The notes beneath the pieces are model-generated. The model searched no databases. It was given only the letters and a program-made list of their open reading frames with translations, and had not been told where the DNA came from. A DNA stretch of 55,703 nt from Fimbriimonadales bacterium (lineage in GTDB: Bacteria; Armatimonadota; Fimbriimonadia; Fimbriimonadales; Fimbriimonadaceae), in contig JAOACB010000014.1 of NCBI GenBank assembly GCA_026418055.1, positions 1-55,703 on the forward strand, given 5' to 3'. The first letter of the stretch is position 1. Each line of letters opens with the position of its first letter. The position numbers and the translations under genes were made by a program. Positions 39,182-49,141 of this stretch are shown here, in pieces.

Positions 39182-40453
39182 TCAGACCCGGTGCACCGGG
39201 AAGGCCGAGCACAACTCCGCGACGGACGATCGCACGGCGTTCCGTTCGGACTCGCTCTCCCATCCCCTCAAAGCGCGCGCGATCAGGCTCGCGATGGCAG
39301 CCATCTCCGGTTCGCGCATCCCGCGCGAGGTGACCGCCGGCGTGCCGAGCCGGATGCCGGACGTCACGAACGGCTTCTCGGGGTCGAACGGGATGGCGTT
39401 CTTGTTGCAGGTGATCCGCACGGAGTCGAGCACCGCCTGCGCCTGCTTGCCGGTGATCCCGAACGGCCTGAGGTCGACCAGCATCAGGTGGCTGTCGGTT
39501 CCGCCGCTCACGATCCGGAAGCCCTCCTGGGCCAGAGCCTCGCACAAGGCCTTGGCGTTCCTCTTGATCTGCGCCTGGTACAGCCTGAAGCCCGGCTGCA
39601 GCGCCTCGAGGAAGCACACTGCCTTCGCGGCGATCACGTGCAGGAGCGGCCCACCCTGCACGCCCGGGAACACCGACTTGTCGATCTCCTTGGCGAACGG
39701 CTCGTCGCACAGGATCATCCCGCCGCGCGGACCTCGGATGCTCTTGTGGGTCGTCGAGGTGACCACCTGCGCCTGGCCGATCGGGCTAGGGTACTCGCCG
39801 GCGGCGACGAGCCCGGAGTAGTGGCTCATGTCGGCCATGTGGATCGCTCCCACCTCGTCGGCGATCTTGCGGATCTCGGCGAAGTCGAACTCGCGGGGAT
39901 AAGCGGTGGCTCCGCTGACGATCACCTTCGGCCTGTGCTGCCGAGCGAGCCTGCGCAACTCGTCGTAGTCGATCGTCTCCGTCTGCGGGTCGACGCCGTA
40001 GGGCACGATGTTGTACAGACGGCCGCTGAAGTTGACAGGGCTGCCGTGCGTCAGGTGGCCGCCGTGCGCCAGGTTCATGGCCATCAAGGTGTCGCCCGGC
40101 TGCAGCAGCGCGAAGTACACCGCCATGTTCGCCTGGGCTCCGCTGTGCGGCTGCACGTTGGCGTGCTGAGCTCCGTAGAGCCGCTTGGCACGCTCGATCG
40201 CGAGCGATTCAACCTGGTCGACCACCTCGCAACCGCCGTAGTAGCGCCTGCCCGGATAGCCCTCGGCGTACTTGTCCGTCAGCACGCTGGCCATCGCCTC
40301 GCGCACCGCGCGGCTGGCGACGTTCTCGCTCGCGATCAGCTCCAGGTGGGTCTCCTGCCGCTCCTCCTCCTTCCGGAGCAGATCGAAGATCTCCGGGTCC
40401 ACGTCCGCGAGCGGAAGACGGTGCTGCTGAATCTCCGGCCGAGGAATGGTCAT
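39182..40453 (-). CDS. glyA: Serine hydroxymethyltransferase
   Basis: PLP enzyme interconverting serine and glycine while loading tetrahydrofolate with a one-carbon unit. The 423-residue protein has [33 protein letters not shown]-like [46 protein letters not shown] and the cofactor Lys in [14 protein letters not shown]. All are typical. A CATAAT box ends 6 bases before the ATG, so there is no leader that could hold a glycine riboswitch. Confidence 0.97.
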   Translation of the reverse strand: MTIPRPEIQQHRLPLADVDPEIFDLLRKEEERQETHLELIASENVASRAVREAMASVLTDKYAEGYPGRRYYGGCEVVDQVESLAIERAKRLYGAQHANVQPHSGAQANMAVYFALLQPGDTLMAMNLAHGGHLTHGSPVNFSGRLYNIVPYGVDPQTETIDYDELRRLARQHRPKVIVSGATAYPREFDFAEIRKIADEVGAIHMADMSHYSGLVAAGEYPSPIGQAQVVTSTTHKSIRGPRGGMILCDEPFAKEIDKSVFPGVQGGPLLHVIAAKAVCFLEALQPGFRLYQAQIKRNAKALCEALAQEGFRIVSGGTDSHLMLVDLRPFGITGKQAQAVLDSVRITCNKNAIPFDPEKPFVTSGIRLGTPAVTSRGMREPEMAAIASLIARALRGWESESERNAVRSSVAELCSAFPVHRV

Positions 40454-40459
40454 GGACGG

Positions 40460-40465
40460 ATTATG
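40460..40465 (-). promoter_or_regulatory. Probable glyA -10 box, leaderless
   Basis: CATAAT on the minus strand ends 6 bases before the glyA ATG. No ribosome-binding site in the gap and no good -35 box. Confidence 0.5.
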
Positions 40466-40564
40466 AACGGTGGCCCCAGCCTGCGGCCCGGCGACCCCCG
40501 CAAAGCGAAAGGGCCCGGCGACGATGCCGCCAGGCCGTGGAGAGGAGAAGCCATGAACGCGGAG

Positions 40565-40825
40565 CTACTTCTTCTTGCGGGCGGCCTCGAGCTGCGCGCC
40601 GTACCGACGCATGAACTTCTCGACGCGGCCGGCGGTGTCGACCAGCTTCTTCTGGCCGGTGTAGAACGGGTGGCTGAACGAGCTGATCTCCAAGCGAACC
40701 ACGTAGTGCGGAACACCGTCCACCTCGCGCACCTCGCCCGTCTTGAGCGTCGAAACGCCGGTCCACTCGTGGTCGCCGTCGACGTACAGCACGGGATACA
40801 GGGTCGGGTGGATGCCTTGCTTCAT
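40565..40825 (-). CDS. rpmE: 50S ribosomal protein L31, zinc-free type
   Basis: L31 forms a bridge between the subunits. The 86-residue protein [20 protein letters not shown] ... [20 protein letters not shown] is L31. It lacks the CxxC zinc ligands of the C+ form and has the length of type B, the form usually used under zinc limitation; whether a zinc-binding paralogue exists cannot be seen here. GAGAGG lies 9 bases before the ATG and a strong promoter is further upstream. Confidence 0.95.
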   Translation of the reverse strand: MKQGIHPTLYPVLYVDGDHEWTGVSTLKTGEVREVDGVPHYVVRLEISSFSHPFYTGQKKLVDTAGRVEKFMRRYGAQLEAARKKK

Positions 40826-40852
40826 GGTGGAGAACCTCTCAGACAGCCAGCC

Positions 40853-40882
40853 ATTATGGCACGCCCGACCGTCCACCGTCAA
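40853..40882 (-). promoter_or_regulatory. Strong promoter of rpmE
   Basis: On the minus strand TTGACG (complement of 40877-40882) and CATAAT (complement of 40853-40858) are 18 bases apart. Expected start near 40846, giving a 21-base leader with a GAGAGG ribosome-binding site. No Zur-like palindrome is evident. Confidence 0.7.
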
Positions 40883-40931
40883 GCTCGTCGAGGCCGAGCG
40901 GGGTGCGAGGACGAGCCTCGGCCGCGGAAGG

Positions 40932-40937
40932 TACACT
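40932..40937 (+). promoter_or_regulatory. Possible ppdK -10 box
   Basis: TACACT, 64 bases upstream of the ppdK ATG; -35 box not evident. The intergenic stretch is shared with the divergent rpmE promoter. Confidence 0.3.
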
Positions 40938-41001
40938 CGTTGCCAGTCGCCGTCCGTGGGTCCTTCGACCCGCCGCCGCGACGCGAGGAGAAGCGATTCC
41001 G

Positions 41002-43674
41002 ATGAGCAACAAACTCGTTTACCTTTTCCACGAGGGCAACAAGGACATGCGCGACCTGCTGGGCGGCAAGGGCGCGAATCTGGCCGAGATGACCAACATC
41101 GGCCTGCCCGTTCCCCCCGGCTTCACCATCACGACCGAGGCCTGCAACCTGTATTACGCCCAAGGCGGGCAGTTCCCCGAGGGGTTGATGGATCAGGTGA
41201 AGGCCGCCCTCGCCGAGGTCGAAAAGGCGATGGGCAAGCAGTTCGGCGACGCGAAGAACCCGCTGCTCGTCTCGGTCCGCTCCGGCGCCAAGTTCTCCAT
41301 GCCGGGCATGATGGATACGGTTCTGAACCTCGGTCTGAACGACACCACGCTGCAGGCGGTGATCGAGCTGACCGGCAACCAGCGCTTCGGCTATGACAGC
41401 TACCGGCGCTTCCTGATGATGTTCTCCGACATCGTGCTTTCCGGCGACTACCCGGCGCTCAAGAAGCACGAGTTCGAGCACATCTTCGACAAGCTGAAGG
41501 CCGAGGTCGGTGCGAAGCAGGACACCGACGTGGACGCCGAGGGCTTGAAGAGGCTCTGCGACCAGTACAAGGATTACTTCAGGTCGATCACAGGCAAGGA
41601 CTTCCCGAGCGATCCGATGGAGCAGCTGACGCTCGCGATCGAGGCGGTGTTCAAGAGCTGGAACAACGAGCGCGCGATCATCTACCGCAACCGCGAGAAG
41701 ATCCCCCACGACCTGGGGACGGCCGTCAACGTGCAGTCGATGGTCTTCGGCAACATGGGCGACGACTGCGGCACCGGCGTGGCGTTCACGCGCGACGCCG
41801 CGACGGGCGACAAGCACATCTACGGCGAGTTCCTGATGAACGCCCAGGGCGAGGACGTGGTGGCCGGCGTGCGAACGCCGCAGCCCGTGAGCCAGCTGGA
41901 GCAGACGATGCCCGATGTCTACAAGGAGTTCGAGCGCATCGCCCAGCTGCTCGAGAACCACTACAAGGACATGCAGGACATCGAGTTCACCATCGAGAAG
42001 GGCAAGCTCTACATCCTGCAGTGCCGTGCCGGCAAGCGCACGGGCGTAGCGGCCGTGAAGATCGCGGTCGACATGGCCAACGAGGGCCTGATCAGCAAGG
42101 AGGAGGCGGTTCTTCGGGTGACCCCCGAGCAGCTCGAGCAGCTCCTGCACCCGCGCCTGGTCAATTCGAAGAAGGTCAAGCCGATCGCCAAGGGTCTGAA
42201 CGCCGGACCCGGTGGAGCCGTGGGCCACATCGCCCTCACGAGCGCCAAAGCCATCGAGATGGCCAACGAGGGCAAGCCGGTCATCCTGGTTCGCAAGGAG
42301 ACCAACCCCGACGACCTGGGTGGCATGCTGGCTTCCAAGGGCGTTCTGACCAAGCTGGGCGGACGAACGTCGCACGCCGCCTTGGTCGCCCGGCAGTACG
42401 GCATCCCGACGATCTGCGGCTGCGGCGCCGTGGACCCCGACGAGGCCAAGGGAGTGTGCAGGATCGGGGACGTCGTGTTCCAAGAGGGAGACGTGATCTC
42501 GATCGATGGCACGCTGGGCGAGGTGTACGGCGAGGCCCTGAGCACCGAGCCCGCCTCCGTGACGGGCGACTTCGGAACGCTGATGGGATGGGCGGACTCG
42601 TTCCGCAAGCTCGGGGTGCGCGCCAACGCCGACAGCCCTGAGCACGCCGAGGAGGCCGTCGGCTTCGGAGCCGAGGGCATTGGTCTCTGCCGCACGGAGC
42701 ATATGTTCCTCGGCGACCGCGTGCCTCTCGTGCAGGAGATGATCCTCGCGGAAGACGAGGCCACGAGGGACGCGGCCCTGGCCAAGCTCCTGCCCCTGCA
42801 GCGCGAGGACTTCGTCGGCATCTTCAAGGCGATGGGCTCCCGCCCGGTGACCATCCGCCTGATCGACCCGCCGTTGCACGAGTTCCTTCCGCGCCTGGAG
42901 GACCTGCTCGTGGAGACCACCGAGATGCGTTGCACCGGCAAGACGGGGGCCGAGTACGAGGCCAAGCTGAAGCTGCTGAAGAAGGTGCAGGAGCTGCACG
43001 AGGCCAACCCCATGCTGGGTCTGCGCGGTGTGCGTCTGTCCATCTACTTCCCGGGCATCGTGAAGATGCAGGTCGCCGCGATCATCGGCGCCGCCTGCGA
43101 GGTGAAGAAGTCCGGCGTGGACGTGCATCCCGAGATCATGATCCCGCTCGTCGGCATCGTCACCGAGCTGACCCACATCAAGGAGCAGCTCGAGCAGGTG
43201 GCGCAGGACACCATGAAGGCCGAGGGAATCGAAGTCGACTACATGTTCGGTACGATGATCGAGATCCCGCGAGCGGCGCTCACGGCCGACGAGATCGCCA
43301 AGGAGGCCCAGTTCTTCAGCTTCGGCACGAACGACCTGACCCAGATGACCTACGGCCTCTCGCGGGACGATGCCGCGAAGTTCCTGCCGGTCTACTTGGA
43401 CAAGAAGATCATTAAGGTCGACCCGACCGAAGAGATCGACCAGAAGGGCGTCGGCAAGCTGATGGAGATGTGCGTCCGCGACGCCAAGGCCGTGAACCCT
43501 GGCATCAAGCTGGGCATTTGCGGCGAGCACGGTGGCGAGCCGAACTCCGTCAAGTTCTGCCACAAGATCGGTCTCACGTACGTGAGTTGCTCCCCGAAGC
43601 GCCTGCCGGTGGCCCGCTTGGCCGCGGCGCAGGCCGCGCTGGAAGAGAGGATCACGGTCGCCCGAGACAAGTAG
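41002..43674 (+). CDS. ppdK: Pyruvate, phosphate dikinase
   Basis: Interconverts pyruvate, ATP and phosphate with phosphoenolpyruvate, AMP and pyrophosphate, linking glycolysis and gluconeogenesis. The 890-residue protein has the N-terminal ATP-grasp domain ([20 protein letters not shown]), the swivelling domain with the phosphorylated His in [17 protein letters not shown], and the PEP/pyruvate barrel with [27 protein letters not shown] and [16 protein letters not shown]. Length and motifs fit PPDK rather than PEP synthase. GAGGAG lies about 11 bases before ATG at 41002. A strong terminator follows. Confidence 0.97.
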   Translation: MSNKLVYLFHEGNKDMRDLLGGKGANLAEMTNIGLPVPPGFTITTEACNLYYAQGGQFPEGLMDQVKAALAEVEKAMGKQFGDAKNPLLVSVRSGAKFSMPGMMDTVLNLGLNDTTLQAVIELTGNQRFGYDSYRRFLMMFSDIVLSGDYPALKKHEFEHIFDKLKAEVGAKQDTDVDAEGLKRLCDQYKDYFRSITGKDFPSDPMEQLTLAIEAVFKSWNNERAIIYRNREKIPHDLGTAVNVQSMVFGNMGDDCGTGVAFTRDAATGDKHIYGEFLMNAQGEDVVAGVRTPQPVSQLEQTMPDVYKEFERIAQLLENHYKDMQDIEFTIEKGKLYILQCRAGKRTGVAAVKIAVDMANEGLISKEEAVLRVTPEQLEQLLHPRLVNSKKVKPIAKGLNAGPGGAVGHIALTSAKAIEMANEGKPVILVRKETNPDDLGGMLASKGVLTKLGGRTSHAALVARQYGIPTICGCGAVDPDEAKGVCRIGDVVFQEGDVISIDGTLGEVYGEALSTEPASVTGDFGTLMGWADSFRKLGVRANADSPEHAEEAVGFGAEGIGLCRTEHMFLGDRVPLVQEMILAEDEATRDAALAKLLPLQREDFVGIFKAMGSRPVTIRLIDPPLHEFLPRLEDLLVETTEMRCTGKTGAEYEAKLKLLKKVQELHEANPMLGLRGVRLSIYFPGIVKMQVAAIIGAACEVKKSGVDVHPEIMIPLVGIVTELTHIKEQLEQVAQDTMKAEGIEVDYMFGTMIEIPRAALTADEIAKEAQFFSFGTNDLTQMTYGLSRDDAAKFLPVYLDKKIIKVDPTEEIDQKGVGKLMEMCVRDAKAVNPGIKLGICGEHGGEPNSVKFCHKIGLTYVSCSPKRLPVARLAAAQAALEERITVARDK

Positions 43675-43695
43675 GGTTCTCTGGCTCTCGAATCA

Positions 43696-43731
43696 GCGCC
43701 CTCCCCGCCCTGAGGGGAGGGCGCTTTCGTT
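43696..43731 (+). terminator. Rho-independent terminator after ppdK
   Basis: GCGCCCTCCCC and GGGGAGGGCGC form an 11-bp stem around loop GCCCTGA, followed by TTTCGTTT, 22 bases after the ppdK stop. It insulates the cmr operon from ppdK transcription. Confidence 0.85.
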
Positions 43732-43808
43732 TCGAGCTCTAGGTCCTTAGAGGAAAGTCTGAAGTCCTTGCAGGAGAACGCGGGCCTGCATAGAAGAGAG
43801 TTCTCGAG

Positions 43809-45059
43809 ATGCGTCCCGCGAGCCTCCATTTCGTCGTCCGCGAACCGGGGGACTTTCTTCGCCTCAGGGTGAGCCTTCTCACACCGATGCTGGGCGGCGG
43901 CCCGAGCCAGCGAAAACCCGACCTCGAGCAGCCCTTCCGCGCCAAGTCGATCCGTGGCAACCTGCGGTGGTGGTACCGGCGCGTCGTGAGCGCCGCGGAT
44001 CAGGATGAGCTTTGGGAGAAGGAGTCCCAGCTGTTCGGGTCCGCGGGCAGGGATCCCGACGACGCTCAACCGGGAAGGGTGCGGATCGCGGTGGATCAGG
44101 AGCGCGCTCCCGAAAGCGGGCAGGAGAACGTTTCCGCTCTTTCACTTCATCGGTACGCTTGGGGTTTTTTTGGGAAGCCCGACACCATCCGGAAGGAGGG
44201 ACCCTTCCTCCTTCGCAAGCACTCGGCGGTTGTGACCATCTCGGGGCTGGACGACGACTGTCGTCTGGCTGTGGCGGCTTGGCTTCTGTTCGGCGGGATC
44301 GGAGCCCGAACCCGGCGAGGGTTCGGCTCGCTGCGGTGCGAGGAGGGAGCCGAGAGCCTCCCTGACTACGACGACGTCCTCCAGGCGCTGCGGAGCGGCG
44401 GTCTGGCGATCGCGGGAGGAAAAGGCTGCCTCGTTTTTCGGTCTCGAGCCACTCAGCCGAAGCACGGGAGAGTCGAAGAAGCAGGGCTGGAGGCTTGGCA
44501 GATCGCACTCGGGTGGTACGAGGCGTTCCGCAAAGGCAACCTGTCACCGAACCTGCACCGCGATTCCGATGGGCCGAACTCGCACTCCCGCTGGCCTGAG
44601 GCGAACTCGGTGCGCCTCGCCACCGGCAGGAGGCAAACGCCAGAGGCCGCAGTGCGGCAACAGGTGTTCCCACGCGCCTCTCTGGGGTTGCCACTCGCCG
44701 TTCGGAGCACTCCCAACCCCTCGCAGTACGGATTCGATTCGGTGGAGCTCGAGGTGGAGGGCGGACGGAGATGGCCGTCGCCGGTTCTCACCAAAGCCGT
44801 CTGGCGGGATGGGGAGGCCGAGCCGACGATCGTCATCCTGCTCGGTGGAGGCCCGAGGCCCGGTGAGGTCCGGGCCTCTGGAGGAAACACGGTCGCCGCC
44901 GAAAGCCTCTCCGCGAAGGAGCACCCGACGGAGTGGTACGACGGACAGAAGTTCCGCGCGATTCCCGAGATCCAAGGAGACACAGCGAGGGAGAAGCTGG
45001 CGTCCTATCTCCGATTCGTGAAACAGAAGGGCGAGAAGGTTTGGGAGGAAGTGCTGTGA
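43809..45059 (+). CDS. cmr1: Type III-B CRISPR RAMP protein Cmr1
   Basis: Cas7-family RAMP at the 3' end of the crRNA in the Cmr complex, which binds and cuts target RNA. The 416-residue protein shows PFRAKSIRGNLRWWYRR (RAMP helix) and the Gly-rich loop FGGIGARTRRGFGSLRC. The family is about 300-450 residues. The codon run for GFFG contains seven T in a row (about 44165-44171). It begins the cmr operon; no clear promoter is seen between the ppdK terminator and the ATG, and the ribosome-binding site is weak (AGAG). Stop overlaps cas10 by four bases. Confidence 0.88.
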   Translation: MRPASLHFVVREPGDFLRLRVSLLTPMLGGGPSQRKPDLEQPFRAKSIRGNLRWWYRRVVSAADQDELWEKESQLFGSAGRDPDDAQPGRVRIAVDQERAPESGQENVSALSLHRYAWGFFGKPDTIRKEGPFLLRKHSAVVTISGLDDDCRLAVAAWLLFGGIGARTRRGFGSLRCEEGAESLPDYDDVLQALRSGGLAIAGGKGCLVFRSRATQPKHGRVEEAGLEAWQIALGWYEAFRKGNLSPNLHRDSDGPNSHSRWPEANSVRLATGRRQTPEAAVRQQVFPRASLGLPLAVRSTPNPSQYGFDSVELEVEGGRRWPSPVLTKAVWRDGEAEPTIVILLGGGPRPGEVRASGGNTVAAESLSAKEHPTEWYDGQKFRAIPEIQGDTAREKLASYLRFVKQKGEKVWEEVL

Positions 45060-46687
45060 ACCGCTACCTCTTCCGCATCTCGTTCGGCCCCGTGCAACCG
45101 TTCATCGCCGCCTCGCGACGAACCAGGGATCTGGCGAACGGGTCGGAACTGCTGGTTCGGGTGGGCCGCTGGATCGCGTCGGAGGCTCAGAGGAGGGCGG
45201 CAGATCTCGTCTGGATCTTTCCGCACGACCCTCAAGCGAAGGCCGCCAACGTGCTGCAGTTCGTCGCCACCGTCGAGGATCCGCGCCGGTTCGCCGCAAC
45301 CTGCCGGGCAGCCGCGGTGGAGGGCTTCCGGCAGGAGTACGATCGCGCGAACCTCCCGATGCCCCAGCTCGCGCAGGATCAGTTCGACGCGTACCTGCAG
45401 TTCTTCGCTGCATGGGAGCCTTGTCGTGAGGACGCAGACTACCGAGCCGCCAACAGGCGCGTGACCCAGAAACTGGCCGCTCGCAAGCTTCTGCGTGCCT
45501 TCCCGTCGGCGCCGTCTCACCCAGGGGAGAAGGTCGACGGCCGCGTGCAGTTCCCTCCGAAAAGCCCGCTCTTGCCCTCGCTGGACTGCGTGTTGCCTCT
45601 GACGAACCTGGTGGTCTCCGAATCCGTTCAGGAGAGGCATCTCGTCGGGGCCTACGAGTTCCTCGACGGAATCTCCCTGCTGAAGCGCCGCATGCGAACG
45701 AAGGACGCCTTCCCAAGCACCCTCACCGTCTGCGCCTACGGAGCGGTCAGCCAGCTGCAGGACGAGGCCGCCATGGCCCGCTTCAGGCAGTTGGTCCAAC
45801 AGGCTCTGCGAGAGGATTGGGACGAGGACCCGGGCGACCTGCTCTACCGCAGAGATGAGGAGGCCGATGGCGATCCATGCCGCCGTCCGGCCCCGAAGGA
45901 AATCCATGACGAGGTGAACGCCCTCAGATCCAGGTTGAAGGCGGAGGGAGTCGGCCTGCGAGCCTACTATGCCGTTCTGCACGCGGACGGGGACGGCATG
46001 GGGAGTCGGCTGTCGGAACTCGACACTCTCGAGCATCACCGACAGTTCAGCCGCACCTTGGCAACGGAGTTCGCCGATCGAGTACCGGAAATCGTCGACA
46101 GGCATCACGGCAGCTGCGTCTACGCGGGAGGGGACGACGTGCTGGCGTTGGTCCCGGTGCAGACCGTGCTGCGGTGCGCCCAGGAGCTGAACCGGCTCTT
46201 CTGCGAGAAGATCCAAGGATGCACGCTGTCGGTTGGGGTGGCGATCGTCCACGCTCAACACAGTCTCCAGCACGCGGTGGGACTCTCTCGCGAGTTGGAG
46301 CGGATGGCGAAGGCCCAGCAAGGAAAGAACTCGCTCGCCGTCGGGGTGTTTCCCCGCAACGGAGGCGAGACTCGTGTCGTCTTCCGCTTCGGCGAGCAGC
46401 AGGACAGCCCCTTCAACCTCGACCGCTTCCTCGAGCACGCGGACCGGTGGAGGGACGGCGTGCCCCGCTCCCTTCCCTTCGACCTCCGCGACGAGGCGCA
46501 GAGGTTGCCGCCGAGCTCCCTGCCATGGGTCGTTCCCGGCGCCTACCAGCGCATCGTGAAGCGCAAGCGGCTGGAGGGGCTGCACGCCCAGTTTCCTCCA
46601 GGCTGGGTCGACAGCCGCGAGCAGCTGCTGCGCTACGCCGACCACCTGGCGGTGGCCCACTTCCTGACCCGAGGAGGAAGATCGTGA
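45056..46687 (+). CDS. cas10: Cas10/Cmr2 subunit lacking the HD nuclease domain
   Basis: Large subunit of the type III-B complex. The 543-residue protein starts straight with the Cmr2 palm-associated region (FRISFGPVQPFIAASRRTRD) and has no HD nuclease domain, so it should not cleave DNA. The catalytic palm is intact: HADGDGMG (Asp311, Asp313) and YAGGDDVLALVP (GGDD at 358-361), predicting synthesis of cyclic oligoadenylate on target RNA binding. Start GTG at 45056 overlaps cmr1's stop and has GGGAGGA 6 bases upstream. No partner effector with a CARF domain is in the window. Confidence 0.92.
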   Translation: MNRYLFRISFGPVQPFIAASRRTRDLANGSELLVRVGRWIASEAQRRAADLVWIFPHDPQAKAANVLQFVATVEDPRRFAATCRAAAVEGFRQEYDRANLPMPQLAQDQFDAYLQFFAAWEPCREDADYRAANRRVTQKLAARKLLRAFPSAPSHPGEKVDGRVQFPPKSPLLPSLDCVLPLTNLVVSESVQERHLVGAYEFLDGISLLKRRMRTKDAFPSTLTVCAYGAVSQLQDEAAMARFRQLVQQALREDWDEDPGDLLYRRDEEADGDPCRRPAPKEIHDEVNALRSRLKAEGVGLRAYYAVLHADGDGMGSRLSELDTLEHHRQFSRTLATEFADRVPEIVDRHHGSCVYAGGDDVLALVPVQTVLRCAQELNRLFCEKIQGCTLSVGVAIVHAQHSLQHAVGLSRELERMAKAQQGKNSLAVGVFPRNGGETRVVFRFGEQQDSPFNLDRFLEHADRWRDGVPRSLPFDLRDEAQRLPPSSLPWVVPGAYQRIVKRKRLEGLHAQFPPGWVDSREQLLRYADHLAVAHFLTRGGRS

Positions 46688-47865
46688 AGCGCGCAGTGTA
46701 CGCCCTTTCGAGCCTCGAGCCGCTGGTCTTTGGAGACGCGCGGCCTTTCGCCCCGGCGGCCGGAAGCCGTTCTCGGACCACGCTCGAGATGCCCCACCCC
46801 TCGACGCTCTATGGCGCCCTCGTCAAGGAGCTGTTCTCCCAGCGCCTTAGGACGGACCCAGACGCGACCCGCAAGCGACTCCGCGACTTCATCCTCTCCG
46901 GTCCGTTCCTGCTCGTGGATGGTCGGCCCGCCTATCCCACGCCGGCATGCTGGATCCCGGCGGCGTCGAACGGCAACGGATTGCGGGCCCTCGCGGTCGT
47001 GCCTTCCGATGCTGCAGAGGGTTGCGACTGGCCCGAGCCCTGCGCGGCGGGGCTCGCGATTCCGGAGATGGCGGCAGAGCTCAGGACCAAAGCGGCTCTT
47101 CCGCCAAGGGTATCGGGCAGGGTGCTCGCCGACCTGCTGAACCCGCAGCCTTCCGCGGCTGTCGAGATCGACGAGCTGCTCCCGGCGCCGCCCCGGCAAC
47201 GGACCACTCACGTGGCGATCCACCCCGAGTCGGGAAAGGCCCGCCAAGGACAGCTCTACTCCGCAGAAGGGATCCGCCTCCAGCGGACCCTGGACAACGG
47301 AAACGGCTTCGACAGCCACTCCTTCGAAGTGCTTTTCGCACTGGAATCGCCTTTCGAGGAGGAGCTGCCGGAGAGCATCCACCTCAACTTGGGCGGCGAG
47401 CGGCGCAACGCCTGCGCCACGCGCTTGGAGGGCGGAAGAGAGCATCTGCAATGCATCGAGGGGGCTCTGCCGACAGGCCCGAGGGTCTTGCTCTCCTTGG
47501 CCACGCCGGGTCAGTTCGAACACGGCTGGTTGCCGCGCTGGCTGGCCGAGGGGATGCCCTGCCCGAACGTCGGCCTGCGGTTCCGTCTGGTGTCGGCGGC
47601 CGTCCCGGGCTTCGAGGCGGTCAGCGGCTTCGGCCAGACCGAGCGCAACTTCGGACCCAAGCCGGCGCTCTGGCTCGCCCAAGCAGGCTCCGTGTACTTC
47701 CTCGAGGCCGTCGATCCGGCCGGCAATCCTCTCGGGGGCGACGACCTCGCGGACCTCAGGCGGCGCCTCGCCGAGGCTTGGCTCAAGCCCGTGTCCGATC
47801 AACCCAAGTTTCGACGCAAGGGATTCGGAGCCGCGCTGTGGGGCTCCTGGACGCCCGCGCTTTAG
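46684..47865 (+). CDS. cmr3: Type III-B CRISPR protein Cmr3
   Basis: Cas5-family RAMP that holds the 5' repeat tag of the crRNA. The 393-residue protein begins LSSLEPLVFGDARPFAP and HPSTLYGALVKELF and later has HVAIHPESGKARQGQLYSAE, the usual Cmr3 marker region, and ends in a Gly-rich RKGFGAALWG. GTG at 46684 overlaps the cas10 stop; GAGGAGGA is just upstream. Twelve bases separate it from cmr4. Confidence 0.88.
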   Translation: MKRAVYALSSLEPLVFGDARPFAPAAGSRSRTTLEMPHPSTLYGALVKELFSQRLRTDPDATRKRLRDFILSGPFLLVDGRPAYPTPACWIPAASNGNGLRALAVVPSDAAEGCDWPEPCAAGLAIPEMAAELRTKAALPPRVSGRVLADLLNPQPSAAVEIDELLPAPPRQRTTHVAIHPESGKARQGQLYSAEGIRLQRTLDNGNGFDSHSFEVLFALESPFEEELPESIHLNLGGERRNACATRLEGGREHLQCIEGALPTGPRVLLSLATPGQFEHGWLPRWLAEGMPCPNVGLRFRLVSAAVPGFEAVSGFGQTERNFGPKPALWLAQAGSVYFLEAVDPAGNPLGGDDLADLRRRLAEAWLKPVSDQPKFRRKGFGAALWGSWTPAL

Positions 47866-47876
47866 GTGGAACCAAC

Positions 47877-48764
47877 ATGAGCAAAACCGTTGCTGTCATT
47901 CGAACTCTCACGCCGACGCACGTCGGCACCGGGCAAGCGGTCGGTCTGATCGACCAGCCGATTGCGCGCAGCACCGCCACCGGCTGGCCGATCCTTCCAG
48001 CCCAGGGTCTCAAGGGAGTGCTCAAGAGCGTGCCGCTCAAAGAGGCCTACGAGAGGCATTTGGCGGACGGCAAGTCGGCCGACGAGGCCGTCCAAGCGGC
48101 CGAAAGGGATCTCGCCGACGTCTTCGGCCACCCCGACAAAGGCCTGGGCTCGCTGCGCATCGCCGAGGCTCAGCTGGTTCTCTTCCCCGTGCGCAGCGGA
48201 TTCGGCACGTACGCTCTGGTCACCTGCCCCTTGGCTCTGGAGAACCTCGCCATCCTCGCGGGCTTGGCCGGGATGCGATTCCAGGCGCCGAAGGTGCCGG
48301 ATGCCGCCGGGGGCTCCGACGGCAAGTTGCCAGTCTGGCTCTGCACGGGATCGGCCCTCCAGCAAAAAGGTCTCGTCGTGTTCGACGAGTACGATCTTCA
48401 GCCGCAGAGCGATGCTTCGCTCGGTGACTCCGCCGCAGAGAGCCTGGCGGGCATGCTGCGCCTCGAGAGGGACCATCTGACGAAGCGCCTTGCGATCGTG
48501 GGGGACGACCTGTTCACCCACCTCGTCCGTTTCTGCACCGAGGTTCGGACCACCACCGCCCTCGAGGTGGCCACCAAGAAGGTCAAGCAGGGCACTCTGC
48601 GCACCGCGGAGTTTCTCCCGCCCTACGCGGTGTTCGCTGCCTACGCCGAGGTGCCGGACGAGTGGTTGGAGGATGCCTCGCCGTTCCACGACCCGGTCGT
48701 GCAGCTCGGCGCGAACGAGAGCACCGGCGCCGGCATCGCCCGCATCCACTGGAGCCGACCATGA
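47877..48764 (+). CDS. cmr4: Type III-B CRISPR protein Cmr4
   Basis: Cas7-type backbone subunit that cuts target RNA every six nucleotides. The 295-residue length is typical. Family blocks: LTPTHVGTGQAVGLIDQPIA, PILPAQGLKGVLK and the C-terminal QLGANESTGAGIARI. The active-site Asp normally in the thumb loop near residue 26 may be the Asp of LIDQP. ATG at 47877 has AGGTGGA 6 bases upstream. Stop overlaps cmr5 (ATGA). Confidence 0.92.
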   Translation: MSKTVAVIRTLTPTHVGTGQAVGLIDQPIARSTATGWPILPAQGLKGVLKSVPLKEAYERHLADGKSADEAVQAAERDLADVFGHPDKGLGSLRIAEAQLVLFPVRSGFGTYALVTCPLALENLAILAGLAGMRFQAPKVPDAAGGSDGKLPVWLCTGSALQQKGLVVFDEYDLQPQSDASLGDSAAESLAGMLRLERDHLTKRLAIVGDDLFTHLVRFCTEVRTTTALEVATKKVKQGTLRTAEFLPPYAVFAAYAEVPDEWLEDASPFHDPVVQLGANESTGAGIARIHWSRP

Positions 48765-49141
48765 ACCGAGCCCAACGCTGCTACAACATCGCCTTGCAGC
48801 ACGCCCACAAGTCGTCCAACGTCGCGCAGCTGCTGATCGCGGCCAACAACGCCCGGAACCTGCTGCTCAGCTCGGGGCTCTGCACCACCCTGGCCTTCCT
48901 CGGATCCCACCAAGGGGGATCCTCCGCTCAAGACAAGGCGTACACGGAGGTCTTGAGCGCCTTGGCCGAGTTCGCCGAGCAGGCACCCAAGGACTTCGTG
49001 ATCAAGGCGGCCTCCGCACCGACCGCGGAGTATCTGCGGCTGTCCGAGCTGGCTCGGGAGGCGCTGATCTTCCTTGCCCGGGCCGCCGAGATGAGGAAAC
49101 ACGCGGAGAATGCTGGCTCGGCAGAGCAAGAGAGGCCATGA
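48761..49141 (+). CDS. cmr5: Type III-B CRISPR small subunit Cmr5
   Basis: Cas11-type small subunit lining the crRNA-target duplex. The 126-residue all-helical protein begins MNRAQRCYNIALQHAHKSS and contains NARNLLLSSGLCTTLAFL and YLRLSELAREALIFLARAAE, as in Cmr5. It overlaps cmr4 and cmr6 by four bases each, which together with its length makes the call secure. Confidence 0.9.
   Translation: MNRAQRCYNIALQHAHKSSNVAQLLIAANNARNLLLSSGLCTTLAFLGSHQGGSSAQDKAYTEVLSALAEFAEQAPKDFVIKAASAPTAEYLRLSELAREALIFLARAAEMRKHAENAGSAEQERP

Noticed and set aside
40454-40564. Glycine riboswitch or other leader element before glyA
   Set aside because: The probable promoter puts the transcript start at the start codon, leaving no leader.
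44160-44175. Run of seven T in cmr1 as a programmed slippage site
   Set aside because: The reading frame is intact through the run and the encoded GFFG fits the protein; nothing shows a functional second product.
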